Origin: Chamaea fasciata
Lineage: Eukaryota > Chordata > Aves > Passeriformes > Sylviidae
Direction: 5' to 3'
DNA: 64,000 nt
NCBI GenBank assembly: GCA_029207755.1
Contig: JARCOQ010000004.1
Span: forward strand, 38,514,685-38,578,684
In this document: positions 10,026 through 23,399 of the stretch, one piece after another
Layout of the letters: every line of letters starts with the position of its first letter
How positions within the stretch are numbered: position 1 is the first letter of the stretch
The notes under the pieces: generated by a model
Database searches by the model: none
Told to the model about the DNA's origin: nothing
Seen by the model: only the letters and a program-made list of their open reading frames with translations
Made by a program: the position numbers and the translations under genes

Positions 10026-12485
10026 ACAATTTGTGCCTTCCTGATTTGATTTTTCACTCCAACATTTTTTGAGTTTTCAAAATGGAGCAAAGACTGTTAA
10101 TTTTCAAAAAGAATGTCCTGATGTCTGTTCTGTTTTAAAATATGGACAAAGATACATTTTAAACATAGAACAACACTGCAACTGCGAGGCTGTTATCACA
10201 GAAGCTTCTTGAATTCAGGAGTTGTCAGAAGAACCTTCTGAAATTACTCTCAGTGCTTGGTGGCAGCAGATACATCAAGGGCGGAAAGGTGACAAACTCT
10301 GTATGTACCTGTAGATACGAAGCAGAATGGTTTCTAGGTACACATTACATTGCTGTTATGTTCTGGATTTGTTTCTGCAGTAATGGCTTTGCAACTGAGT
10401 GTCTCACGAATTTGTTGGGATGGCTGATTGTATCACGATTGAAGAAACTGATTTGCAGCAACTGGCAGCTTTCACAAAGTTCAGAGAGCCGCTGTGTCTC
10501 TGACTCTTACACATGCTAGCAGTTGAGCTAGCAATTTTTATCAGCCTCATGCTGTCAAACTGTTTGTTTTCTGTGACCTACTTCATTTCAATTTGAATAT
10601 TTACTTGTTTTGCACAGAGACATACAGTGAGGCTCTCCATCATTTCTTTGTCAGCTAACCACAAGGTTGTGCTGCTGCAGTCATGGCTGCAAGGATGCTA
10701 GGAAAACGGTATGGAGAATGACAAAGGGCAAAGACTCTGGGATCTCATGTGTTTTAGATCTCCTTTGGCTGCTTCTGCTGTCTACTGCAGAGGCAGTGGT
10801 TGATATTAGTTGGTGTGGAACACAACTGGATGGAAACTGAAGGGTCACAAAGCTCTGCGAGGCAGCTCTGACAGGGGCCTCAGGCTCTGATTCAGATTGT
10901 CCCGAGTCATCTCAATATAAATGGTCTCATTCCAGCCCTAAGCTGTGGTGGGCTCAGCACCCCACATTAGTTTACACAGTCAGCTTCATAACCTGGATAG
11001 TGATTGGGGCAATCAGATCTCAAGGCCTTGGATAAATCCTTGCATGGGGATGCAAAAGTAATCAGATTTATTTATTATTTCTTTGGAGAAGGGAGAAAGA
11101 GAGCACCAACGGTATCAGTGGAAGACTTTCTAGTCTCACTTGAATCATTCTGAGTGGTAAAAAAATTGTAAGCAGTCGAGGAATCTGAATGGTATATTAG
11201 TTCCCTTTTAATTTTCTTTGGATGGACAATTTAAACAGTTTTATTTCTACAGATTTGTACATATTGTACATTTATACTCTGTTAAAGCATACTTTGGAGA
11301 AAAAAACTATTTTAAAACCTGAACTCTATTTTCCTTAGTCTACAATGAAGAAAAATATATAGTAAAAATGTTTTTATGGCTAAATAATCCCCCTTGCAGG
11401 ATGCACTGATATGACCAAATTTTCAGGATAAACTACTACGCAGCCATTAGACTGTTTCCTTCTCAAAAATCGGTACTGTGTTTGAAAGCATTAATCAAGG
11501 TGTTAATATAGAAAATAGAAGCATAAGTGTTTCCAGTGAAATTGGGTGTGAAATTAGGAATTCAATGTGTTTCTTCACTTTCAATCGCTCTGTTCCTTTT
11601 TCAAAGAAAAACATGAATGCTACCTCTCTGAATATCTGAGGAATTATTTCTTCATTCCTTACACTGGGAATCATACCCATCAATTGCTGTTTGTCGTGTA
11701 GGTTTTATTTTTTATTCTCTCTTCACAGGATGGATGTTACACATCCATCATGTGAAGTCGCTTTCTTTTAAGCCTACTATGCATTAGTAAACCAGTGCTA
11801 TGGAAGAGTCACTCAGCTCCAACTGAGTTGAATATATTCCCATTATACATCTCCCTGTAGATTGTGCCTCATGGCACTTGAGTATGATTGTGGGTACAAT
11901 CTGAAGGTGGTCATACAGTGTAGGAGATCACAAGCATCAATCCTGTCTTGTAAACGTACGTGAAATAAAATCTGTGCCTGCCAAAGGTCTGTTTGTTCAG
12001 TGCAGGGAACAAAAAGTCTTCAGATGTCTCCAGCTTGCTAATAGCTCTGTACTGAGGTGCTGAAGCTCAAACATCCTGACCCAAGATGGTTTCAATTGCT
12101 ATGGAAGAAGTATCTTCCTTCCATTTTCCCAGGAGTTTGTCAAAGACTGCGTTCTCTTTCTTCTTCTCTCCTTGAAAGATGCGCTAGTGCCTAAGAGAAA
12201 CCAAAGTATGAACTCAGAGTCGATTCCTCTGAAGGATCTTGGAGGATCCTTTCTGAAGTACTGAAGTAGTGACACCCGCATTTTTTCCAAAGCTAGAAGA
12301 TCTAGTGAGATAACCCCACTTTTAAAGTTTGGAGGTTTTAGTCCCCTGTTAAGGTTACGCAGCTCTATCCATCTAAATGACATAGGAGTTATTCACCAGT
12401 TACTCACCAGGCCTTGGGCATTGTTGATGCTCTGAGCCCTGCTTTTTCTTCTCTTTAGCACGTGGCAAACGATTTTGTGAAGTTG
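10026..12485. other. Unassigned non-coding stretch
   Basis: No gene found. 10850-11000 is slightly richer in GC and may be an old repeat that I cannot name. On the minus strand 12099-12383 reads open for 94 codons with a basic C-terminus; it has no recognisable domain. Confidence 0.45.
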
Positions 12486-13396
12486 TGTGTTAGTTTAAAA
12501 TAGCCTGATTTCTAGTGGGGGTTGGGGAAGCTGAAAGCTGAAGGCTTCTACTGTGTCTGTCAGACCCATGGCTGACAGTGAGGGATGGTCAGTGAAATGA
12601 AGGAGGGAGAGGTGCTCCATATTTCAGAGCTGAAATTCTACAAGTTGTGGTGAGGACTATAATACAAGTTTCCCTGTAATTCATGAAGTGCATGGGGGTA
12701 TGCAGAGATCCACTTACAGAAAAAAGTGCTGATGCTGGAGCGGGTTCACGCTGAAAAGCTGTAATCTAGTGGGAAACCCAAACAGAAGGAGAAGACTTTT
12801 GCTTCCAGAAATAAAAAAAGAGGACCCTTGCTTCCAAATGAGAGCAGTTTATCCTTAAAAGACTACACCCCGTGAATTAAAATGACCCATGCCATGTAGT
12901 TTGGGGCGACTATTTTGCCAGTGGGAGGGACTCACTTTACAGCAGGTGAGGTGGGACTGCTAATCATGAAAATTAGAATCACATTGCAAAAGTTCTCAGA
13001 GAACTGTCCCCTGTGGGATATCCCCATGGCATAGCAGAAAAGACTCCTCTCCCTAAGTGAACTAGAGGAAGATTTCAAATGAAAAACTGACCAAAACTCT
13101 TATGCCCTGTCTCCCTGTGCTGTCAGTGGGAAGGGAGGAAGGGCTGAAGGGAGGAAAAAGGAGTTCTAAAGTTTTATTTTAGTTCTCATTGTCCTCTTTT
13201 AATTCTGTTATTAATTTTTCTTTATGCCATTTAAATTTGAGTCTATTTTGCCCTTAAAGTGTTTCTTCCCAATCCGTATTTTAACTCATGAGCCATTTGG
13301 TTTTCTTTCCCCTTCCTCTAATCAACTATAGCAGAGGAGAATGAGTGAATGGTTTATTGTGGGTGCCTGGCTTTTAGTCAGTGTCAAAACATGACA
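12486..13396 (+). mobile_element. Old ~0.9-kb avian LTR, same family as 43566-44638
   Basis: Begins TGTGTTAGTTTAAAAT and ends CAAAACATGACA. Matches the copy at 43566-44638 in order: the GTTTTATTT...TTCTCATT block (about 13172-13195 against 44412-44430), GAGTCTATTTTGCCC, the CATGAGCC...TTT block, and the end GTGGGTGCCTGGCTTTTAGTCAG. The central part keeps traces of the (CTGGAGCA / CCCCATGGGAG)-type repeats seen in the other copy, strongly decayed. Flanks (AGTTG before, AGATT after) are not a clean target duplication. From memory of avian repeats this resembles an ERV-L-type LTR; the family name is not asserted. Confidence 0.75.
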
Positions 13397-15952
13397 AGAT
13401 TGGAAATGTTTTAATCCGAAATAATTGAGAGAAACATGGATATATATAATCTATTGAAGGCTTTGAATTATTTGAATATAACAGAAACGGATCTCATTTT
13501 TCTTCTTAAAATATTTTTTCAACAGGAGCTGGAAACAAAACTCATTGCATTCAATTAGGATGGTTTACTCTGCATTTGAATGAAAAAAGAGACTAATATT
13601 ATCTTTCTTAAAATATATGGTCTGTTGTGTGATAAAGTATAGCAGTTCTGATACAATTCAAATTAAAAAAAAATTCTTAGATTCTTAATTAACTCAATGT
13701 TTTGATCATTCATTATTACTAAATATGGTGTACTCTGTCATTTCTAATTGTTTTATAGAAATACTGTATTCATCTCCATATTTTATAAACCTATGTTTGG
13801 ATTTGTATTGAGGAAAAGTAGTGAAAACCTAGGGCAGTAGCTTCTCAGTTTGTGATGCTTTCATGTTGCATGAGCCAACAAATTTGAGATTGATTAATTG
13901 ACTGAGAGAGAATTCAAGGGAGGAAAGGAGGTAGCATTAATGATTCAAATCCAATTCTACAAGTTGTGAGCCAGTGAGCTGAACCAGTACTTCAGTACAG
14001 AGTTAGATGGACTGTGTAGGTTTTTCTGATGAAACATAAAAAAATAAGGTTCAGCTCATTTAATGTAATCGCTGAGAACCAACAATTATGTCTCAGGCAA
14101 CTACACTGTTTGGCACATTACCTATCTAATTGGGAGTAAATATTTCTCAGCTTTGAAGTACCTGTATTTCATTGATAAGAAAGTTTACCTAATGACCTGC
14201 TTATTTCAGATCAGGCTTAACACTTTGTTGTGACAGAATACATGGTTCACATAAATACAAATAATTTATCTTTTTTCAGGTTGTTATTAATTTTTTTGAA
14301 TATTCATAGGGAAAGCTGGTAAATATAAGTTATTTTTTCCAAGGCTATGCAGAATAAAGATATAAATAAAATATTGCTGGCATAAGTCTCTAGCTAAAAA
14401 AAATAATTTTCTTATACAGCTACATTAGATTGTTTTTAAATGCAAAAATTACCTACATAATTATGAAGTCTTGATTAAACTAAAATTTTCATCAGAATGC
14501 AAGAACTATACTACTGCAAATAATAATCTGCCTGTTCTTAATCCTTGCAGCAATTGCACAAAAATACATTTATCTGAGATTAACAAAAAAAAAGCTGTGT
14601 TTATCACACTCAGTATCTGTGCAGAAGCAAACGAAAGATATAAACAAAGTGAGCTTAAGAGAAACACTAATTTTGTTTTAATCTTGTAATTACTACAATC
14701 AGATGCCTGATAAAGGAAAAACAATTAAGAGAAAACGTTGTTACCTTCTTCAGAATGACTTTTTGTTAGGATATGGTTATATCACCCCAAGAAATGTGAT
14801 AATAACCATTCTCCAAGTCCCAAGTCATGATTTCACTGAGGTACCTGTACAACATGTACAGCATAGAGACATAGTTTATTACAAAACATGCCTTTTTTGC
14901 AGTTGTAATCTTGGTTGATTTTTACTCTTGCAGTACGATGTTGTCTCATTGTAATTTATAGTCTTTAGTGTTTTCCTGACTGGAGCCATATAATGGCAAA
15001 ACAGAAATTAGGAGAAATTAGTCCCTTAATTCTGGCTCTGTCCTTTTGTTGACTTTGGATTACCTCTACCTATGGCACAAACATTTTGCTGTTGTGCTTG
15101 GATATGAACGCATAAAATGAATTAGTTTGTTGAAATATGAATGGTGATTTAAAAATAAAGCCCTTGGACAGTTTCAGGGATAGCACCATAATAAGCTGGG
15201 GGGTTTGGTTTGTTTTGTGGTGTTTTTTTAAAATAGATAATGTACTGTGTAATTTGATATATTGTTTGCTTCTCTTTGGGCCTTGTACATAACACAAGTT
15301 GTAACATACTCAGTTGTCTGAATTTTCCTAAGGTGAAGTCTTGCAGATGTGTTTTTTCTTTTCATTTGTTCTTAATATACTGTTGTGGAGATAAAGCTGT
15401 CTTTTTTTCAGAATGATGTTGCTAGTCTGATGCATTCATGTGGTATCTTCAGACATGGATGCATCTGGCAATATTTCAGATTCTGTGAAATTCTACTCCA
15501 AATCCTACAGAGATGGCCAAAGAAGGTGCTTGTACAGACTATGCTGAGGTCACACTCCAATAGTGATAATTTTTCAGTCTCTCTGTCTGGATTAGACAGG
15601 GATTAATTAGATGTAGTCTTATTTTTTAGAATTTATTTGGTCTATTTTTGTGTACTTATCTGCAAATAATTTATGACCAACCGAAAAAAATTACTTTGAG
15701 ACAGTAGTGAAAATCTTTTCTCTCACAAATATGCTGTGTCTTATTTTACAGGAAACGTGATGGAAATGTGATATTTTAGTGGGCTGACAAACATTCTTAT
15801 CCTTTAGTTGATTTAAAGTATATTTAACATTGAATTCACTTCAGTTGTGATCATTGCTTGGGTGAAACTAGTGAAGACAAGGCAGCTTCCGTTTTATTTT
15901 ATGACAATTCACTCTGGTTTTGAGAGTGACATAATTTTTTCACTTCCCTTTT
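13397..15952. other. Unassigned AT-rich non-coding stretch
   Basis: Very AT-rich with many short A and T runs. No frame over 75 codons and no repeat family recognised. Confidence 0.5.
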
Positions 15953-16910
15953 CATAGAATCATAGAATTGTTAAGGTTGGAAAAAACTTTAAGATCATCA
16001 AGTCCAACCCAGCACCATCACCATGTTCAACAGTAGGTCATGTCCTCAAGTTCCATATCCCCAAAGTTTTTGAACACTTCCAGGGTGATGACTCCACCAC
16101 TTCCCTGAGCAGTCTGTTCCAATCTTTACAATCCTTTGTGTGACTTTTTCCTCCCTAATATTAAATCTAAACTTCCCCTAGTGGAAGTTGACAAGTGACA
16201 GTTCTTCTTGTCCTGTCACTTCATACTTGGGAGAAGAGACCAAAACTCACAGCAGTCCTTTCAGGTAGTTGTGGAGAGCGATAAGTCCCTTCCCTTCATC
16301 CCCCCTCTTTTCTCCGGGCTAAACACCCCCATTTCCCTCAGCCACACCTCACAGGACTTGTGCTCCAGACCCTTCACCAGTTCTGTTGCCCTTCTCTGGA
16401 CTTGGTCCTGCGCCTCAATGTCTTTCTTGCTGTAAGGGGCCCAGAACTGAACACAGGACTCCAGGTGTGGCCTCACCAGTGCTGAGCACAAGGGGCTGAT
16501 CACTGCCCTGGTTATGCTGGCCACACTATTGCTGCTACAGGCAGGATGCCACTGCTTTTCTGGCCACCTGGGCACACGCTGGCTCATGTTCAGCTGCTGT
16601 CAACCAGCACCCCCAGGTCTTTTTCCACTGGGTACCTTTCCCGCCACTCTTCTCCAAGTCTGTAGCACTGCATGGGATTGTTGTGACCCCAGGACTCAGT
16701 ACTTCACCTTATTGAAACTCATACAATTGGCCTCAGCCCATTGGTCATCCAGCCTGTCTAGATCCCTCTAGAACATGAACACTTGGGCTCAATTTCCTGT
16801 CCTCTGCAAACTTGCCTCACAAGGTGCACTCAATGCCCTTGTCCAGGTCCCCTTGTCAACAAGGATGTTAAACAGAGCCCCAACACTGAGCCCTGGGGAA
16901 CACCAACCGG
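15953..16910 (-). mobile_element. CR1 LINE, 3' ~1 kb, relatively well preserved
   Basis: The left end carries the CR1 terminal repeat (CATAGAATCATAGAATT), the complement of the tandem octamer at the CR1 3' end. Next come the 3' untranslated region and, from about 16261, the end of ORF2. The right end (AGCCCTGGGGAACACC) is still inside the CR1 ORF2 complement, so this is an ordinary 5'-truncated insertion. It is the best-preserved CR1 in the window and is distinctly GC-richer than its surroundings. Confidence 0.93.
16261..16587 (-). pseudogene. CR1 ORF2 (reverse transcriptase) C-terminal fragment
   Basis: A 108-codon minus-strand frame contains the characteristic CR1 ORF2 tail: [20 protein letters not shown] near residues 36-55, then [14 protein letters not shown] and a [12 protein letters not shown] segment. 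In intact CR1 this follows the reverse transcriptase core. The rest of ORF2 (endonuclease and most of the polymerase) is absent because the insertion is 5' truncated. The start methionine is not biological. Confidence 0.9.
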
Positions 16911-19900
16911 GAGAATATTTGAATACATCTAGTCCAAATACAGTGTTACTGATTTCAACTGGCAAGGTTTGCAGGCCTTTGGTTACCCTTGCACTTTATG
17001 TGTAAGGATCTGTGGTTCTGCTCAGATCAGCTGGCTGCTGTTTGGGAGGCTGACAATGATTCCAGTTCATTGGGTTGCATACAGCATATGAAGATACAGT
17101 TGACTTCTTTGTTGTCACCTTATGGAGTATAATGAGGCATTACTTGAAGAAACTCATTTTCGTTTCATTATCTTACCTAAAACCCTACAATATGAGGATT
17201 TATGACAAACATTGACAGTTGACTTCTGCCTTCATTATAAGAATGCAAATCTCTGCAAATCCATAAATTTCCTTTATACAGAGCAGTTGCTTTTGTGTGG
17301 AATGGTTTACTCTTAGAGAGCATCTTTTCCAGCTGAGTGATTTGTCTTTTCAGGTTACGTGCACTTTGTTGCATATTCCTAGTTTGCATTTTTTCCTGTA
17401 AGCCCTGTAAATTAGGCATTCCTGCTTTTCTACTCTGTAACATGAGATTTATAAGGCCTTTTTGTCTTTGCTGTGACATCCTGCTTTATTTACAATAGAA
17501 GTGTAGAAAGTTATTTCTTCAGATCATATTCTTTTCTGTGAAACTTATGTTTTTGACTTTGATTCCTATATATTCACATTTGACGATGAAGCCAGCATTA
17601 GGTGGTCTTATGGACATACATTGTATGATGACCTGTTGTATTTGAGTAGGAAATATTTGTTTGTTTCTTATACACATGAAGTGTATGTTCTGTTTATATT
17701 TTATGGTACTTTTTTCTTTTAATATTTTTTCTAGCATAGTTTTTTTTTTTGTCTTTAGAGTCCTCAGTAGGCCTGAACAGAAAGCAGTTTCCTTATCCTG
17801 ATGGAAGCATTGATCTTTCATGATGTGCTTCTACTCCAGAACACACCTGTGATCTCCATCTCTTTACATGATGGCTCCTGAGAAACCTCACTTCCAAGGG
17901 TCCTCTGGTCAATATTAAATTACTATATCAGCTTTCTTTATTATGTGTTCCAGTATGTATGTGCTGGTAAATTCCTGCATGTTATCCAGGGCTTAACAAG
18001 TCATTTAATTACTTTTTTATTATAATTAAAACATAATTAATTTATAGGATAAATTTTCTTTTTAATAAAAAAATATTCTTATATAAATCACTGAGTAGTC
18101 GAACCATCAGTCAGGGAAAAAAACCTCACCTTAAATTATTAAATATTTTGAAGGTCTTTTTTTTTTTTTCATTTGAGATTAATTTATATTTCAAGAACTA
18201 TTTCCCTTGTAGTGTACCTTTGCAGTTTCCAAAAACTAAATTGAATTCTGGTTTATTAAATGGAAATTAAGAATTGGTGAATGATGGTAAATCAGTACTT
18301 TAGGACCCCATTCAGCTTAGAGCAGAGAGACCAGACCACAGGAGTTTGTGGTTGCACCAGATAAACCTTGTACATGATGTATGTAGGCTGCTTCTGCCGC
18401 TCATATTCTGTGCCAACTCTCATCTTGATCAGCATTCTTTTCCTTTTCCATAAAAAGCAAAGGAACCAGATATCTAATATCCCCTAAAATGGTTTTAGTC
18501 TATTTTTTCAGACCAGACAACTGTATTTCTCAGCCTCCATTGAGAAGCATCTTTTAAATTAGAGATTGTTTAATGGTTTTTTCTTATAATTTTTTTAAGC
18601 AGTGCACTACAGCTAGTCTTAACCTGCTCCTCTGTGAAATGGTGTCTGAGAATGCCCTCCAGGTGTATGTGACACCTTCCCCTATAGTACTAAGCGAGCA
18701 GTTTCAGTCTCTTAAAAGGACAAAGCATTTTATTTACATATCTCTGCAACAGATCAACAGGATAATTTCTGCAAGAATAGAAGGGGAGTAGATTTTGGAA
18801 AACAGGAGTAGATTTTGGAAAATGGCAGGATTTAGTTCAAAGCCCACTGCTTAATGTTTTAAAAAACACATAATGCAGCTCATTCACCTTTTCCAACTTT
18901 TGTTTATAAACTTGCCTTTAAACCTGGTAATTTTAATCTTGTAAAAGCTAATGGCCATTGAAAGGACAGGAACTTTCCTGCTTGTTCAGTTCAGCTGCTT
19001 TTCCCCCAAGAGCTGTTTTGCTAATATCATCATTCAGAAGTCTACACTCTGATCTGGGTAGCAACAGATCCAGATCAGAAAGAATTTCCACTTTTACCAG
19101 CACAAGGGGAAGCAATGGGAGTCAACTGCTTGTGAGATGAGGAAGGGGTGTTGATCCTTTTTTGAGTTTTTCTAGTTAAAGAAGTGTCATTTAAATGGAT
19201 GTCTTTTTAATGACATATTGCTTTTAAAAGCATATTAATTCAATAGAGTCAGTGCTTGATGCTAACTACTTCTTTCCTTCATGCACTTTGGGGTTTTCTT
19301 CTGTTTTTGCAGACATTAGTGGCAATCCCATACTTCTTCTGTATCAAGAAAAAAAATTCAGTGTGCATGATATTTTTGGTACCCTGTGTATTGTCATTTC
19401 CTTTTAATGGCAAACGAGCCAAGTATATTCTTCCTTTCACCTCCTTCCTTGCCCAATACTCATCTTAGCATTGAAATACTCTAGGAATTACTGCATTTCT
19501 TGAGCCTTTAAATTCTTCTGGTTGTGCACAATATTCATTATCTTACCAGCAGCAGCAATAATATTCAACCAAATACATTCTTTCCATGTCTGATTATGTA
19601 AATGAAGTACACTCCAATGATGTGTACATAATTGACTAAGAAAATATTTTGTGATCCTTGCCTGAAAATTTCTGTATTTTAATAATTTGTTTTGATTTGG
19701 GGCTTTTGTACTCCTAAGCTTTCTCCTTCAGCCGTAGTCAAAAATTATGTTGATGGGGTCAGCAAATACATTGCCATCATTACCCTTATTTTTTTTCATT
19801 GGAAAAGTAAAACTTCATCAGTCCTTGCTAAACTTTTGGTCTGACTTTTAAATGCTTCTGAAAACATAAACCCTAGTAGGCTGAGCTGTTCACTGTCTCA

Positions 19901-22389
19901 CATCAGTTTTACAGTTAGCAAGTCAAAACCACTTGATGTTCTTGTATACAGTGCAGCTTCATAATGAATATATTTAGTCAACTTAAAACCAGGAAACTTT
20001 TCTTCCTTCATCTGTTTTTATTTATTTTGAGTACAAAAGGTAGGCACGCACCTCTGTGTACTAATCAATTGTGCAGTTTACCTATATGTAAGTTCAGTAT
20101 TTAAATGCAATTCATCCTCTACACGTTTATCAGTAGTGAAAGTATTATTATAAAGACTGGATAAGCAATCAAGTCCAGATGCTTCTCTATCTCATTAAAT
20201 CAGCTTAAATTGTGGCTGGCAGGAGGATCAACAGCAGTGCTCATATAGACAAGTAAGCGTATGGCAGATGTTAACATGTTAAGACATCACTGTCTTAAAA
20301 CCTCATGGACACAAATAATTGTTTCAAAGGGAGAGAAATAGAATGACGGGTGAATCTACAATTGAATGCCTCTAATTGAATCTACAACATAGCCTTTATT
20401 TCCATATGGCTTGCAGTGATTTTTGTTTTCTTTTGGATAGGAGTTTTTACCTTTGAAACTATTTCCTTTTTCTCTTCTATTCTCAGTAAATCTTTAGGTT
20501 TAAAAAACCTAAAAAGACCCTCCACTAAAACCATGTGAATTTGCGCAAGCCATTTACAAATACAGATAAATGTTTCTTCCCTATGTTGCTGTAATACACA
20601 GCTTTTATCTTCCTGTGTCCCTTGTGAAAGAATATAGCCTAAAGGCTTTAGACCCCCTAAAGAAATCTGAAGATGATCAAGGTGGGGTTTTTACCCTGAC
20701 AGCGTAGAGAAATTACAGCGTGGCCCAATTTTAGAAAATATGGACAAGGAGATTGGTTCCTCCCCTGTCTCCATGAGCGAACTATATAACTAGGAAGGAA
20801 GTAAGAGAATGCAGGCACAGTTTTCTGTCTGATGCTAGAAAAATGAGGATTCTGTAAATCTTGATTACCTGATAGGAAAAATTCTGGCCACAGGTAAATG
20901 CTGCTTATTTCTTTATTTTGCCCCTGATCTCCTCCCACCATTCCCAGAAAGGAGCGTTTGGAGTCCTCCATACTCCATTTCTGTCCTTAAAGGGTAAGGG
21001 GAGAGATCTGTCTAAAAGCACAGGAAGCGCTGGGCAAGAGAGGGAGTGACTAAGGCCACTCTTGTAGTGCATACCCAGGACTGCCAGAAACCTGAATACT
21101 TTGGGAATTCTGTAAGTTTTGAAGGCTGAGATTTGTAGGCAGGCATCCAAATGCAGTTTGGGATGCTAGGTGATTTTTACAAACACTGACATTGTAAAAA
21201 TGCATGAAAACTACAACTCAGCAGGATATTGTGATGGGCATTGTACAAATATAATACATACAATTGCAGTGAAAGTGCCAAGAAAGAAACAGAGAGATGC
21301 AGAAATTGGGTGTCTGTATAACTCATACCCCAAGCTGTAACACACAGGGCAGCATAGCTCAAACTCTGCTGTTTTCCCTACTTGTTTAAAGAGCTGGTGA
21401 TTTCTGGTTCTCCAGGGGAGCAGAAAACTGTATGCAGTTACTGTGCAACTTGGTACTGTCTACAGAAATAATTCACTTGAAAGTACTATTGCAGGGGTTG
21501 GTCTCACAATAATGACTTTGTGTATTAATTTAATATAATACAATACTTAAACTATATTTAATGCTCACTGTATTAGTACTGGTCCAACTTTAAGTTGTTG
21601 TTACTGTGCTGCTACATTTTGTTAAAATATTTATTAAAATATTAATTAAAACTTTTTGTTTATTATCTTACCTGTCCAGTGGTGCTACCTTTCTGTATTT
21701 CAAATCCTATGTGTATGAACTTTCAAAAAAGCTGTTAATCTTGGTGGTCTTGAAGTGAATTTGTCCTCCTCCACAGGATAATAACAATTTAACGATCCTT
21801 ACCACACAATTTGACTGACTTCTTTTTAGAATATAGATTTTTAATAGTGAGCTAACCTTTGTTGTAACTATGGTGTATCTATAGACTGTAGAAAAAAAGA
21901 CAAATGTATTCAGAACAGTCTGCTGCTTTAACTTATTTGGTCTCTGCCCCTCCAGTCTTGCCTGGTGAAAGATTTTTTGTTTGAATCCTGTCAAACTTCT
22001 TTTCATGTTAGTGTTTATGGGAGGTAGACATCTTGTGAATACTCTTTTTGATAAGTAAGTGTAAGGTTTTTTCTATTGTCATCTTTCACAAGTAATTACT
22101 CTTGTAAGTGCATGAGGGAGTAACAGAAATGCCGGATACCAGAAGAAAGACTCATGCCCCAGGGAGGATATAATCTGGAAGTAAATAAAGAAACACCACT
22201 GTGTGTTTGAGTTTCGCCTACTGGAAGATAGAATATTATAGTGTGTCTTTTTGGAGGAGGAGAAAAATATTCATTTTGTAATATCTTCAAGTCTTTCAGA
22301 CTGTAGCAATGACTTTGAAAAGTAACTTGTGATAGAGTGTAGGAGTGTTATCCCTGAGTTTCATTGTGTTACCTTATGAGAACACTTTA

Positions 22390-22393
<4 letters not shown>
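16911..22393. other. Unassigned AT-rich non-coding stretch
   Basis: No gene or recognised repeat. Two minus-strand frames of 100 codons (17177-17479, Gln/Lys-rich and helix-like; 17519-17821) and one of 104 codons (20657-20971) were read and show no family motif. A 10-bp inverted repeat with a 12-nt loop lies at 19048-19079. Confidence 0.45.

Positions 22394-22442
<49 letters not shown>
22394..22442. repeat. (AT)n microsatellite, about 24 units
   Basis: Uninterrupted TA dinucleotides over about 49 bp, the longest perfect dinucleotide array in the window. Likely length-polymorphic. Confidence 0.95.
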
Positions 22443-22445
<3 letters not shown>

Positions 22446-22915
22446 CATATCATCTTATCAAACAACTAGAAATTAAGATTTCAAGATTACTTCTTTTGTG
22501 TGCACAGAATGTGTAGAACAGGATTTAAAATACAGCTTAAGTGAGGGATACTTAAAGAAATATATTGAAATGATTACTTTTTTCATTCAATAGGCAATTA
22601 ATGGCTGCATTTCTAGTAATCATTTATTTGAGATCATACATAGGCTAGAACAGTTCTCTTAACTTTCAGCTAAGAAAAATTCTGTGAAACATCTATATTC
22701 ATAGAACCAATACCTCCTTAAAAGGTCATCGGTGTCTTTCTGAATTTACGGTAGTCCTTAACCAAAAGTCAACTGTTGCCTGCCCACAAAATTTGCCAGT
22801 ACTTCTGTACGTCAATTGAGTAGCTTAGATCTCATTTATGTTTATAGTAAACCAGACAGAAAATGGTTATCCTTCATGTATGTGTACTATGCAGAAATAA
22901 AGGAACATCAAAGTG

Positions 22916-23275
22916 TTATAACATACCCATATCAAACACAGCAAGCAGGTATTCTTCAAACATAGCCTCAAACACAACGAGTGGCAAAGCCCTCAGAATA
23001 TTAGCGTTGGTCCCAAAAACCATTGTCTGTGAGTTAAAATCACTGGAAATCTCTGCAACACCCTGTAGAGATTCATCAGAGTTGTTAGAAACCAAAATTT
23101 TGCTTTTCTGCACTGGAATGCTGCTGACTTCACCAGATATAAGAAGCAAGATAAAACAAACTGAAAGCACTTCCATCCTTCTGTGGGTTTTCTCTCCATT
23201 GTCATTGCTCTGCTTAAATAATAAAAAACAGTACTCTACTCTCAGAGTGGGACAGTCTGGGTCATCAAGACACAT
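22916..23275 (-). CDS. Candidate small secreted protein or first coding exon (unrecognised)
   Basis: The minus-strand frame runs from an ATG at 23275 to a TAA at 22916-22918 (119 codons). A better start is the internal ATG at 23174-23176 (residue 34), with a strong Kozak context (A at -3, G at +4). From there 86 residues begin MEVLSVCFILLLISGEVSSIPVQK, here split as MEVLSVCFILLLISG plus EVSSIPVQK: a textbook signal peptide with likely cleavage after VSS. The mature part has no Cys and no domain I recognise. A TATATATA box lies upstream at 23317-23324, about 50 bases before the first ATG. GTATGT just before the stop could be a splice donor, making this an exon of a longer gene. An overlapping frame (22993-23205) is also open, which weakens the case. 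Could be chance. Confidence 0.3.
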   Translation of the reverse strand: MCLDDPDCPTLRVEYCFLLFKQSNDNGEKTHRRMEVLSVCFILLLISGEVSSIPVQKSKILVSNNSDESLQGVAEISSDFNSQTMVFGTNANILRALPLVVFEAMFEEYLLAVFDMGML

Positions 23276-23316
23276 TGCTGCTGCTACTACTGTTTACTGC
23301 CCTTCCACATCAGGCC

Positions 23317-23324
23317 TATATATA
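23317..23324 (-). promoter_or_regulatory. TATA box candidate upstream of the secreted-protein frame
   Basis: TATATATA followed by AGG on the minus strand. A transcription start about 25-30 bases downstream would fall near 23290-23295, ahead of both candidate start codons. In AT-rich DNA such a match alone is weak evidence. Confidence 0.35.
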
Positions 23325-23399
23325 CATGGAGATTTTAACTGCTGCATACAACAGGGGCTCTGTTTGCAGGTTTTGTGAAGCAGCCTCCTTTTTAACACA

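Noticed and set aside
17177..17821. Two adjacent 100-codon minus-strand frames, the first Gln/Lys-rich and coiled-coil-like
   Set aside because: No homologous family recognised, no intact start context or promoter, and AT-rich codon bias fits chance.
19048..19079. 10-bp inverted repeat with a 12-nt loop (and a similar one at 31930-31952)
   Set aside because: About one such hairpin is expected by chance in AT-rich DNA of this length.
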